Shown: positions 23,588-35,315 of the stretch, piece by piece
Position numbering within the stretch: the stretch's first letter is position 1
Layout: each line of letters opens with the position of its first letter
From: Oscheius sp. JU75
Lineage: Eukaryota > Nematoda > Chromadorea > Rhabditida > Rhabditidae
Assembly: GCA_037178855.1 (NCBI GenBank)
Contig: JASJZC010000002.1
Span: forward strand, 8,568,501 to 8,632,500
Length of the DNA: 64,000 bases
Direction of reading: 5' to 3'
Program-made: the position numbers and the translations under genes
Notes under the pieces: model-generated
Seen by the model: only the letters and a program-made list of their open reading frames with translations
The model's database searches: none
Told to the model about the DNA's origin: nothing

Positions 23588-23777
23588 TTCTCTTTTGTCA
23601 CCTCCCTAGTCAGCTTCGTCTACCACACTTTGCGGGTTTCATTCTTATGTTCTAGCTGCTTTTGATATTAAGTTACAGGTTCTTTTCGCCTTAGAATTCT
23701 AAAGCTATTACGTGTGTAAAAATTTTCACTTGTATACTCCCAAAACGTTCGATCCGGGTACTTAGAGAGATGAATGT

Positions 23778-23783
23778 AATAAA
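23778..23783 (+). terminator. Polyadenylation signal of the AP-2 gene
   Basis: AATAAA lies 190 nt after the AP-2 stop codon. Confidence 0.65.
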
Positions 23784-24621
23784 CGGTCAATCTTATTTTG
23801 GTATCCACACTCACCTATACATAATTGTTATCAGAGAATAAATAAATACTGTCTTGAAAGTTCGACTATCTCTCTCTCTCTCTCAAACTCATTGCTGGCT
23901 CTGCTACTCCCGGTCACCTCTTATCTTTGAACTAATCCTTGTAATTTACGTGCGCTTTTCCAAAAAGAGCTCCTGTCGTTCAAAGTTCAGTTTGATAAGA
24001 GTAGCTGGACAGTGGACTGTCGCTGGACATGATGTGGATCTTTGGTTGGACATGGCAAGGTCTCACACTGTCAGAAGAGATCACCAGTTGTCTTCCCAAT
24101 AGAGATAACAAAACGTTTTTTATAGACAGCTGACCGACTGTCAGCTTTAGACAAATAAACAGGGTGCCTGACCGCCAATCGATCAGTATTTTCCACAAAT
24201 TTTCTACGTGGAAAACAATGCAGTGACGAGCTGTTCTTGTCTATGAACTTTGCTGATAAGACCGACGTGCAAAAGTGTCGACAAGAAGCCTATAAAACCA
24301 CCCCCTCAGGTAACAGCTCCTACCATTGTTTCACTGCCTCTGTCCACGTTTTTTCTTGGCGTCTAAGTCCCTTTACCTGTCCATACCATGCTTTTGCATT
24401 GCACCTCTATTCTAGAAGTATGAGTTCTTCTCGCCAACCCCGTGATTTTTGAGCTTAGCAATACTCTTTAAAGTTGTAGCGCTGATCAATAGCTACAACT
24501 TTGCGTCAAAAACCTGGAAAACCACTAGTTGAGCCTGCAGGGAAACAAGTATGCTCCTTTGTCAGGTAAAATGAACTAAAGTAGCTATTATGTTCCGTGG
24601 AATTTGTCGCGCCGCCTTACT

Positions 24622-24695
24622 CTCATGGCTCAGTCGGTAAGAGTTCCGACTTCCGTTCAGACGACTTGGGTTCGATCCCGGGACATTCCAAGTCT
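24622..24695 (+). repeat. tRNA-derived SINE-like element
   Basis: An excellent A box (TGGCTCAGTCGG) and B box (GGTTCGATCCC) are spaced as in a tRNA. The T stem has a G-G mismatch and two G-T pairs, and the acceptor ends do not pair well, so a degenerate SINE head is more likely than a working tRNA. Confidence 0.5.
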
Positions 24696-25655
24696 TTTTC
24701 TTCCTATTCAATTAGTGCGGGAGGAAGGAATCAAGGTTTAGGAAGTAATATTTGGCTCTGACTCTTACAGACCCTATATTTTGCGGGCTAAGGTCAACAG
24801 CCTTGATCCAGCCAAGTTTCAATCAAATTAATCCTAACACTTTCCGGAGACGGTACTTTTTTGCTGACAATTCTCTCTCGGCAAAAATAGCAAAGTAGAA
24901 TGGTGGAGATCTTGCGCGAAGATCGCCTTATAACCTGGGTTGCGGGCAGTCGGGGTCAGAGACTACTCGCTATTTTTTCCTCCTATCCAGAACACTAAGA
25001 TGTGAATGACTACCACCTACTGAGCCAGTTCCACTAGTTTTCGGACTGTTCCGACCAGACAGGCGTGCTCTTTTTCTGACCTCCCCCTGATAATAGTCTG
25101 TTTTCCGTTTCTCTCTGTGAGAGAGACAATCCGTCGAGAAATCGATGACCACCCGTTCGCCCTTTGTCTATTTTGCTTTGATCATTGTTTTAAGCAATTC
25201 TTTTGGAAACAATGGAAACATTTTATTCAAAAAAGCTCAAAATAGGATTGCTTTTCGGTCAGAGTAACTAGGTAGCACCATTATCTTATTTTTGACCATT
25301 TTCTGGTCCACTAATACATTTTTCATGTTCGCATTATTTGCAAAGTTATAGCTTTTGATCTACTCTACAACGTAGTAAAGCATTGAAAAAATGATAAACG
25401 CAGTCTGCGGCCAGAAAAGCGCAACGCAAAAGTTTCACCAATTAGCGCTGAGCTAATACGTGAGCTTTGGGAGGTTCTGACTGGCCTGACCCCTTATCTA
25501 GCGACTACTTGACTCTTTCTATGTCTTTGCTTTTGAGAGAATGGGATCTGTCTCTCTGTTTCACTATCTCTCTGTCTCTTTGCCTCTCTGTTTCTCTCTC
25601 AGTATCTCTGTCTCTCTCACAGTTATGCCTTTCCAAAAAAACCATACTTTTCAGG

Positions 25656-27007
25656 ATGCAGTGGCTAGTAGTCAGTTTTCTACTCCTTGTAGCAGTCGAT
25701 GCAGCAGCCAATTCCACAACGGCGAAACCACACGAGGCTAGTGGAATGTCGGCGGAGAGCAAACACAATCTGGTCAAGGCACATGGTATTTCACTGTCAC
25801 TGTCACGGTCAACCAATCCAATTCCAGGAATCCTCATGGTTCTGGCCTGGCTGTTCCTCGTCCCATCAGCCATTCTTTTCGCCAGAATGCTGAGAGACGC
25901 CTTCAAGCATCACAAGCCCATGGGTCTAGCCGTGTGGTTTCATGTCCACAGGACATTCAACGTTGTCGCCATTCTTCTGATGGCAGCTTCCTTCTTCTGT
26001 GTCTTCATTGCGACCAACTGGAAGTGGAAGGGCATTTTCTCCAAATCGAAAAGCTCTACACAACTCCATACCACTTGCGGTGTCGTGGCTTTTGCTCTGG
26101 CTGTGGCGCAGCCATTCCTGTCTCTGTTGAGGTCAGTTCTGCTCATGTCTCTCTGTCTCTGTGTCTTCCTGTTTCCCGGTCTCTCCCTGCCCCTTCCTCT
26201 TGACTTACCCAACTGTGACTGTCTTCCAGGTGCGGACCGACTGATCCTCGTCGTCCTCTATTCAACTGGAGCCATCGACTCATAGCCATAGTTGCCTACA
26301 TCTGTGCCATGATCGCCTTTGTCGTCGCAGCGACAGAATTCAAAAAGCTATGGACAGATCCAGTCCTTCAGACCATCTTGATGGTCATTCCTGGTGTCCT
26401 TCTCGTCGTGCTATGGCCTCTTACACAGCTCTGGCTTCCGAAGGATGACCATGTGGATAAGAAGGAGACGGTAAGAATACTATACAACTGTTAATTAGCC
26501 CCCTTCAGGAATCCTTTTTGGGAAGATATGAGGCCGGGGAAAGGCTCGAAGCTTCCTCAAAGTATATGAAAGAAGTGAAGAAGGTGAACTAGGCATTAGA
26601 AAAATCGGAAATAACACCCTGCGCACCAACTCAGAGACAGAGAGACACAGAGACTTAGAGGCACAAAGAAAGATAGGCAGAGAGATAGGGAGAGACGGAT
26701 AGAGAGAGAAAGACAGAGAGACAGGAACATAGAGAGACAGAGAGACATAGAAACAGCGGCATAGAGTAACAACCCACCTGACCCTTCTTGTACCATGTAG
26801 CACATTAACATTCGGGTGCACCTTGGAGTACGGTAGCATGCATGACCTAACCCTTATTAACCCTTCAGTTAGACTGACACTGAAAATTTGTGTTTTTTTC
26901 AGAGCTACTCGATGCGCCTCTCAGTCTGTTTTTGGGCTTGCGGCATGATGTTGGCCACTTCGATTGCCGTCTCCCTTCTCATTGCTGCCGGCTACAAGCC
27001 GAAATGA
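25656..27007 (+). CDS. Cytochrome b561-domain membrane protein
   Basis: Five exons: 25656-25785, 25828-26131, 26230-26470, 26509-26583 and 26903-27007. Phases agree and give 284 aa. A signal peptide (MQWLVVSFLLLVAVDAAA) is followed by a short luminal stretch and a b561-type bundle of membrane helices. Four candidate haem-ligand histidines sit where the family has them: KAHGILM, WFHVHRTF, LHTTCG and NWSHRLIA. Such proteins carry electrons across membranes (ferric or ascorbate-type reductases, often fused to DOMON domains). No DOMON domain is present, so this is a stand-alone b561 unit with an extra C-terminal helix. The ATG follows a TTTTCAG acceptor by 1 nt, which points to leader trans-splicing. 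The substrate is not predictable. Confidence 0.88.
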
Positions 27008-27527
27008 TCTCTAGTTATATGTGTTGAACACGAGCATATTACCACTGCATACCGTAATCAAAAACTTGGTATCATCTACGTGACTGTCGTTTGTACAAGG
27101 AGCCAGAGAGACAGCAAAGCAGAAAAACAGGGTCACAGTATGAGGGGGTGATGCCGGAAGAAGAGGATTTCCCTAGTTGACGAGTTTCTCTGAGCGGAAT
27201 GGGCTCAAATTCAAAAGGTGGCGTCACGGCGAAAATGCGCGAGTACGTGATTGCGTGCGGCAGTGGTTTTGAAACAGGAAAATGGGGAGGGGCAACAAGG
27301 CAACGGTATATGATGTAAAAGAGAAAAAATACCAAGGAACGAATGCCTGGACGTTACCTCACAGAGAGATAGAGAGACAGGGAGACAGAGCTAATCAAAC
27401 AACCTTTGGCCAGTCTGTCTTTCCCGGTCACATAAAACGACGAACCCGGCAAAAAGACGGTTCCAGTTCACCAAACATGGCAGATTGTCCGAAAGATTCC
27501 CACTCATTCTTCTTCTAGTAGACTAGA
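27008..27527. other. Spacer between b561 gene and GCLC plus copy
   Basis: It is mostly occupied by the dispersed repeat 27140-27360 and a short GAGACAGG tract. No gene is seen. Confidence 0.6.
27140..27360. repeat. Dispersed repeat, copy A (shared with 61140-61485)
   Basis: The order GATGCCGGAA, GAGCGGAATGGGCTCAAA, ACGTGATTGCGT, TTTGAAACAGGA, GGGAGGGGCAA, then AATGCCTGGACGTTA is matched in the same order and orientation at 61140-61485. Neither copy codes for a recognisable protein, so it is a non-autonomous mobile repeat of unknown class. Confidence 0.65.
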
Positions 27528-29287
27528 ATGGTTCTCTGCTCTACCAGTAACGAATTATTGAGCTGGAAGGAGATCCAAAAGTACAAGGACTATGTCAAGG
27601 TGATCTCCTCTAACAAATTTTTCTGTATCCAAGATCCAGGAACACGGAGTAACACAATTTCTCAATCTATTCGAGAAGGAAAAGTACCGAACAGATCCCT
27701 TCAAATGGGGAGACGAGACGGAGTATACCATTGTCAAGTTTGATGACAAGAAGAAAAAGGTTAGTTACCAAAGCCTGGGTGTTCCATTGGTGTTTCAACT
27801 GTCTAGCTTTGAACACTTCCCATTGGAGTCTCACCCCGTCTAGGAATGACCACTTGTTCTTTCAGGTCTACGTGTCCCTTTGCTCTGAGACCATGCTAGC
27901 TGAACTTGATAAGGAAAGAGAAGCCTTTTCTGAAATTGGTGGCTCCCACTGGGTGCCTGAAGTGACTCTGTTCCAGCTGGAAAGCACTCCTGGTGTTCCC
28001 TTCGAGGGTGACTCACTGTCCAGCCCATAATTTTAGTATTCAGGCTTCCTTGACTGTTTCAATACAGTCGAAGACAACATGGCTGCCCGGAGAGAACAGG
28101 TCAGAAAGCATTTGGGACAGGACGAAGCTTTCATCTCCTTCTCTTTCCCCTCGGTCGGTGTCCCGGACTATACCTTCCCGCCAACTCGTCCTCATCCACA
28201 CACCCCGTTTGGAAGTATCTTCGTCTCTGACGATGTCATCTACTCCGGCTATCTCCCAGCGAGTCTACTATTCCGTGAGAAGAGAAAAGGTAAGATCTGC
28301 ATCAATGTTCCTGTCTTCAGGGATGAGAAGACACCCAGTCCTTACATTGTAGGTGCCTGTCAGATATCAAATGACAGCGGTTTAGGAGAAGCTGTCAGCT
28401 TATGGGACAGCAGAGGATCTAAAGGGGGCCAAACCGGACCATATCTATATGGATCACAATGCTGGTGGGATTAGTTGCTGCTGTCTTCAGGTGATCTTCC
28501 AACAGACAATGACAGTAACATTCAGGTAACATTCCAAGCCATCGACTTCCAAGACGCCAAGCACATGTACGACCAGCTGATGCCTCTAACCCCTATCGTT
28601 CTCGCTCTCTCTGCGTCCACTCCCATCTATCGGTCGACCCTGTCTGATGTGGATGCTCGCTGGGATGTCATTGCCCAGGTCCACCTATCACCTTCCGTCC
28701 TCAAACAGTATTCCAGGCCATAGACGAACGAACTCCTGATGAGAGAAGACTGATACGTACCACTCGTTTCGGAACAGCTGAGAACTATATATCGGAAGAG
28801 GGAGAGAAGTACAATGACATTGACATTCCATACGAAAAGAGAACTTTCAGGTAGACTTAGAATTCAGTTTCAAAATGATGAAATGTTCCAGAAGACTGTT
28901 AGAAAAAGGTCACGAGCCGGCCTTTGCCAAGTTTGTGGCCAACATCATGCTCCGAGACCCTCTTCAGCTAACAGAGGGACGGATCGAAATCGATGACGAG
29001 ACAGATTTCCTCCACTGCGACACTCTGTTCTGTTCCGTCTGGAACAATCTCCGATTCAAGCCGCCGCCTTCCAGTGATCCGAAGACCGGCTGGAGAGTCG
29101 AGTTCCGACCCACGGAGATTCAATTGACAGACTTTGAAAATGCATCCTTTTGCTGTTTCCTCGTTCTCTGTAACCGACTCATCACTTCGACCAAGATCAA
29201 CACTCTGCTCCCGGTATCAATGGTCGTGGAGAACATGAAGAGGGCACAGAAGAGAGACGCTGTCCTGAAGGAGAAGTTTTTCTTCCG
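27528..29287 (+). pseudogene. Glutamate-cysteine ligase catalytic subunit, 3'-truncated copy
   Basis: Eight exons: 27528-27599, 27640-27759, 27866-28007, 28044-28348, 28416-28490, 28526-28678, 28717-28850 and 28892-29287. They match exons 1-7 of the complete minus-strand copy in order and phase, giving about 465 aa. One extra 38-nt intron (28679-28716) and a net loss of eight codons lie in the region following WDVIAQ. After the codon part at 29287 the donor GTTAGT is kept, but the three following exons (about 131 residues of the C-terminus) are absent. The reading frame is otherwise open, so it may be a truncated gene, not a dead one. From about 28772 to 29307 it appears identical to the other copy, intron included. 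The start follows a TTCTTCTAG acceptor by 9 nt. Confidence 0.8.
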
Positions 29288-29526
29288 GTTAGTGCCCTGT
29301 AGCCAAGGTAACTCTAGCCAAAAACCTTGCAAGTCGGACTAACTCTTTGACAAGTCATTTCGTGTCGAGAGTTAAGGTAATGATACTCGAGGCTCTGGAT
29401 AAACATTCGCTTTTGAAGAAGTGACTGGAGGTGTCAGAAAACAGCAGCTTCTGGTTTTCTCTCTATCTCTCTGTCTCTATGTCCATCCGTCTTCAACGTC
29501 TCACAACTCTTTATTTGATACCATAG

Positions 29527-31825
29527 CTAGTTTTCCGATTTCCTATTCACAATTAGGGCGGACCTGCGATCTCCTAACAGCTCTTCACACTGGTACCGTC
29601 CCGTCGATATGTCGTCCATCTGGATACTTCTTCCTAACAGAAACAAGAATCTCTCACCTTCTTAACCAAAGCATAAACAGTGTCATCTGGAACCCGACTG
29701 TCCATCTTGTAGGAAGGATGAGCCCTGACAAAGTTCCGGATCCATTTGGCTGTCGTCATCACTTTTCCGGAAGCTCGTCTCTGAATGGACTTACACTATT
29801 TCTGACTAGGAACTGACCGAAATGAGGTCCAGGTACTCATTCAGACGGAGACGGACATCGACTGCGACATCGATCAAGTCCAGGTACTGATGAACCAAGG
29901 GAAGGAGGCCAGTGAACCCTTCCCTGCTTCCATTAATGATCTCATTCACTGTCATTTCTGAGATGTCTGCTTCTCCGCTGTCCAGGAGATTCTTACTGAA
30001 GTTGGTGGTCAAAGAGTTTAAGTGACAGTGACAGAGAGAAAGTATATTCAAACTACAGGGCACTAACCGGAAGAAAAACTTCTCCTTCAGGACAGCGTCT
30101 CTCTTCTGTGCCCTCTTCATGTTCTCCACGACCATTGATACCGGGAGCAGAGTGTTGATCTTGGTCGAAGTGATGAGTCGGTTACAGAGAACGAGGAAAC
30201 AGCAAAAGGATGCATTTTCAAAGTCTGTCAATTGAATCTCCGTGGGTCGGAACTCGACTCTCCAGCCGGTCTTCGGATCACTGGAAGGCGGCGGCTTGAA
30301 TCGGAGATTGTTCCAGACGGAACAGAACAGAGTGTCGCAGTGGAGGAAATCTGTCTCGTCATCGATTTCGATCCGTCCCTCTGTTAGCTGAAGAGGGTCT
30401 CGGAGCATGATGTTGGCCACAAACTTGGCAAAGGCCGGCTCGTGACCTTTTTCTAACAGTCTTCTGGAACATTTCATCATTTTGAAACTGAATTCTAAGT
30501 CTACCTGAAAGTTCTCTTTTCGTATGGAATGTCAATGTCATTGTACTTCTCTCCCTCTTCCGATATATAGTTCTCAGCTGTTCCGAAACGATGGCCCAGT
30601 CTGGTGTGGGATTTTTCCAAAGGCTTGAGGCCTCTCTCTTCCGCTGTTCTCTCGTCAACGGCTTCAGCAATGACATTCCAGCGAGCATCCACATCGGACA
30701 GGGTCGACCGATAGATGGGAGTGGAAGCAGATAGAGCGAGAACGATAGGGGTTAGAGGCATCAGCTGGTCGTACATGTGCTTGGCGTCTTGGAAGTCGAT
30801 GGCTTGGAATGTTACCTGAATGCTTATCTATCACTGTCTCTCTGTCTCTCTGCCTCTCTGTCCCTCTGTCCTACTGTCTCTGTCTCTCACCTGAAGACAG
30901 CAGCAGCTGATCCCACACCCCAAATGATCCATATAGATATGGTCCGGCTTGGCATCCTTAACATTCTCACCTGTCCCATAGGCTGATAGATCTTCCTAGA
31001 ATCTTTGTCACTTTCTAATCTGACAGGTACTCACTAAATATGGACTTTGTGTCTTCTCATCCTTGAAGACCGGCGCATTGATGTGGAACTTTTCTCCATG
31101 TCTCTCGCGGAAGATCTGACTCACATGGTGGTAGCCAGAATGTATGACTTCGTCAGAGACGAAGATACTTCCAAACGGGGTGTGTGGATCAGGACGAGTT
31201 GGCGGGAAGGTATAGTCCGGGACACCTACCGAGGGGAAAGAGAAGGAGATGACAGCTTCGTCCTGTCCTAAATGCTTCCTGACCTGTTCTCTGCGGGCAG
31301 CCATGTTGGCTTCGACTGTATTGAAACAGTCAAGGAAGCCTGAATACTAAAATTATGGGCTGGACAGTGAGTCACCCTCGAAGGGAACACCGGGAGTGCT
31401 TTCCACTTGGAATCTTGTAACTTCAGGCACCCAGTGGGAGCCACCAATATCAGAGAATGCTGAAAACTTTTCCTTGTCCATTTCGGCTATCAAGTCATCG
31501 GAGCGAAGAGACACATAGACCTGATAGAAATGTGATTAGAACTAGTCTGTACGGCTAATAGCCCATAGGAACACCCAGGCTTTGGTAACTAACCTTTTTC
31601 TTCTTGTCATCAAACTTGACAATGGTATACTCCGTCTCGTCTCCCCATTTGAAGGGATCTGTTCGGTACTTTTCCTTCTCGAATAGATTGAGAAATTGTG
31701 TTACTCCGTGTTCCTGGATCTTGCATACAGAAAAATTTGTTAGAGGAGATCACCTTGACATAGTCCTTGTACTTTTGGATCTCCTTCCAGCTCAATAGTT
31801 TCTGATTGTCAGCTAGTAGAACCAT
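29527..31825 (-). CDS. GCLC: Glutamate-cysteine ligase catalytic subunit (GCLC), complete
   Basis: This is the rate-limiting enzyme of glutathione synthesis, joining glutamate and cysteine with ATP in the cytosol. Ten exons: 31825-31754, 31713-31594, 31520-31376, 31339-31035, 30956-30891, 30815-30505, 30463-30068, 29995-29818, 29780-29658 and 29619-29527. All phases agree and give 602 aa, near the usual 600-640. Family blocks: [104 protein letters not shown] and the C-terminal [17 protein letters not shown]. Exon 1 begins 1 nt after a TTTTTTCCAG acceptor. Several introns are only 36-41 nt. A second, truncated copy lies convergent on the plus strand with its end 240 bp away. I am confident of the family and of completeness. 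Confidence 0.94.
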
Positions 31826-34800
31826 TCTGGAAAAAAAGTGTTAGAGAGAGGGAGACACAAAGATAGAGACGAGAGACATAGTTCATTGGAAAGCGAAAAA
31901 GAGAACAGCTGAGTGGGAGTGAATGCCCGGACCGATTGTTGTGCCCTCGAGGCGCTGACCACGTCCGAAGAGTGTAACAGCCGTAATAATTGTTGAAAAC
32001 GTCGGTCCGAAAAAGTTTTTTTTAAACAATGAAGTGTGACGAGGCTTTTGGAGAAGATAGTTTCGTCCACAGACTAGAAGTATGGGTTCCCAAATTTGAA
32101 AGAGACAAAGACTTGAAGGTTTGTCGAGACCTTTCAACGCTACCAATGTTTCACTTCCCAACTGGAACCATCTTTTTTTGTCGTTGCCGATCTGAAAACA
32201 GAACTGAAGTTTGACTCTCTATTGAAAGATCAGTAGTATGAGAGACAGTGGCAGTGATAGAGACCATCTTCGGAAATAATTTCAGATTATCTTCATCCCT
32301 TGACGCAAAGACTAAAAAAAGGTTTCCTCCGACCCTGGATTCTGACCATCTGACGTCAATTTGTCTCTCTATCCAATCATGAAGCTAATCTCATCCAGGA
32401 GAGTCTCCTCTTGTCCCCTTCCATCTGTCAGCTGTGTTGTGCCTCCATTAGACATTCATCGAATCATCTGGGCACGCGCGATTACTCACCCATAAACGGC
32501 CCCCTGTTCTAATTAACATATGCCGCCGGATTTCCACCTTTCTCCTCGCATTCTGAGAAGGAAATGTGCGCTGTTTATCCTTTTTCTGAGAAGAAATTAA
32601 TAAAGCTCCTTGAGTAATAAGGAAACTTCGAAAAATGTTTGCCGAGAGAGACACGTGATGACCCATCTTTGGTAGGCGACAGATATTAATCCGATCATTT
32701 TTGAAATGGTGCCAGAGGATCTTGAAGGCTCGACTACCCCCTCTCGGACTCTCTGTCTCTCTGTCTCCCTGTCTCTCTGTCTCATCTGCCCCCTGTCCAT
32801 CTCACATTCTGATGATCCCTCTGAATATTCAACGAGCAATCTCACAGCGTCACCTTTTCATCAAGTCAAAGAGAAGAGACGATTATGAGATGCCTCAGCC
32901 TAATACTGATTCACTTGCCTCTCCCTCCCTCCCTCCCTCCCCCCCCCCCTGTTTTCAAAAACGCGCTCCTTCAAAAAAGGATAGGGAGAGAGATTGGTGC
33001 TAATCCAGAAGGGCTCGGAAACAATTTTCTCTTGTAATTGCTCTGCTAAGCTCCGTGTGATAGATTTCACGCTCCGGCTTCTTCAGAATGTATAGCTTAA
33101 AACTGAAATTTGAAATGGTCGGTGGTCATAGCAACATATCGAATATCGCTTATGTTTGTCTATCCGAGACACCATGATGGGAGCGTGCCTAGATGAAGGA
33201 TCAAAATCTCTATCTCTCTGTCTCTCAGGCTTTTAGGATCTGTGTCTGTCTGCCTCTCTGATTCTCTGTCTATCTGTCTCTCTGTCCCTTAGTCTTTCAG
33301 TCTGTCTGTGTTTCTGTGTCTTTATCTCTCTGTCTCTCTGGAATTTTATCTCTGTCCATTCCTTCTTCCCCTCTTTTCTAGAAAACTTTCTGTCTCCATG
33401 ACTACCTCATCTTTTTCTCTCCCGGCCTTCCTCCCATTGGGAGCAGGCTTCGATCCCTCCCGTCCAGTCAGCTGACGAGCATGTCGGAGGAATCCTTTCT
33501 GGAAGACAATTAGGCTTATCTCGCGTTGAATTTTGGCTCTTCCCGCCAATTCCGATCAAGTATGTGTGGCTCCTGCTCCCTCAGATCTCATCAGCAGCCG
33601 TCACGACGCAACTAATTCCCCAAAGCAATTTCCTCCTTTGGCCCTCTCTCGTCGCGTCAAGCTCGAAGCACAGATTGGACACAAACAAGCCATGTTTGTA
33701 TCTTTCTCAGACAGGAAGTTCTACCCACCTTTTCCTGGGATCCTTTTTTTCGGCCTATCCCATGGTCTTCAGTTTTTGAGGCCCCAGCGGAGCAAAAACG
33801 CCATCCAGAAGATTAACATTTTGAATTAATCCGGCGGATTAGGAGTGGGCAGCAAGAGATTTACCTAAAGTGTCTTCTTGAAGTGATCCTGGCGGTATTT
33901 AAGATAGAATTGAGGGCCCTGTTGAGATCTCTCTCTCTCTCTCTCTGTCACACAGTCATTGTCTCTCTTGTTTTCTATCTCTCTGTCTCTCTGTTCGCCC
34001 ATCTGTCTCCCTGTCTCCTTCTATCTTTCAGTTTCTCTGTCAAAAAGAACTTTCAACCTTTCTCTCTACCTTTCCAAACCCATACTGTCTCGAATTGCAC
34101 TTTTTGCAAGTCCTCAGGGGCACTAATTCGGCCCCTCATACGTAAGCTCCATACGTAAGCTCCATGATGTCAGAGTCGGGGCGACAAATCTCTCGGTCTC
34201 ATTTGCTCTCTCTGTAATTTTTCCCCAGCTCTTTGAAACAATCCCAACAAAAAATGTTCCCAAGGCGTTCTATGAAATCTTTTTGGCTCACGTCTGGAAT
34301 TATTCAGACGGGGGACGAATGTCATATGGCTGCGATATTTTTTGGCGCGAAAGACTTCTTGACACCACACACACGTTAGCTGGCAATCAAGCGGAAATGA
34401 CCAGAAGACATGACATTTACGAAGCCGAATAATGAATGTTGAATGGTACATCTACAGTAATCCGTGTTCCTACCCGCGTGGAATTTCAAGACACCTTTAC
34501 AATCGAAAATTAGGTTTTTTTTTCTTTTTCGGTCTTGTTATACTCTACAATCTTGTGGATTTCAATCTGCTCTACAACTTTGTAGAACATTAAAAGACCG
34601 AAAGGATAAATGTTGGACCCTATAGGTAGCTCTGAAGTGGCGATCTCATAGCGGTTGAACATTCCCTCCATTTTCGTCTGTTTATGCTTCCCCAGCCCTT
34701 CTTGAATATTTACAGCCGTATTTTATCGTCGCGTCATCTCTCTGCGGACACGTTGTCCCTAGTAACAAGCAGCCGTCCAGGGGCAGTTCCTTGAAAGACA

Positions 34801-35089
34801 CCTCATAAGCGGTCTTTTGTCGAGCCGACTGCCTCGGTTCAATGCGGCGGTAATTGCTGTGGCTCCCTAGGTGCGAATTCGAAGGGAAAGCTGACACATT
34901 CTTGAGGCATAATAACACTTGGAGACATTCGTGGTCCAGATAGGAACAGAGACAGTGGACATAGAGACTACTTAACCTTTCCCCTGGATTACTGTAGCTG
35001 TCCAGACTACTAAATATGATGAGATTAATTGTCCTGAACCCCAGATTAGAGCAAATAGAATCCGCTCATGCGTTTTGCATGAGTTTACA

Positions 35090-35315
35090 ACTATCTCCCT
35101 ACCTCTTTGTCCCTCTGTCACCCTGTCTCTCTGTTCCTCTGTCTCGCCGTCTCTCCGTTGCTCTGTCTCTCTCTCTCTATCTCTTTGTCTCTTTTTCCCT
35201 TTGTCATTCTGTTTCTCTGTCTCTCTGCCTCTCTATCTCTCTGTCTCTTTTTCCCGTTGTCACTCTGTTTCTCTGTCTCTCTACCTTTCTGTCTCTTTGT
35301 CTCTCTGTCTTTAAT
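35090..35315. repeat. Long TCTCTGTC-type pyrimidine tract
   Basis: About 225 bp made almost only of TCTCTG/TCTC/TTTGTC units on the plus strand, the longest uninterrupted example of the family that fills introns and spacers in the middle of the window. Confidence 0.85.

Larger units (their letters stand above)
23588..25655. other. Spacer between AP-2 and b561 genes
   Basis: No exon is supported. It contains the AP-2 3' UTR, a tRNA-like SINE (24622-24695) and two copies of the palindromic element (about 24465-24520 and 25338-25390). A TCTCTGTC tract (25550-25620) lies just before the b561 start. Confidence 0.6.

Noticed and set aside
24622-24695. Functional tRNA gene
   Set aside because: The A and B boxes are good, but the T stem and acceptor stem do not pair.
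32740-32790. CRISPR-like repeat array
   Set aside because: Units are short, degenerate pyrimidine repeats without unique spacers, in a eukaryotic context.
33883-34158. Possible small membrane protein
   Set aside because: Its hydrophobic stretch comes from the TCTCTCTG repeat.
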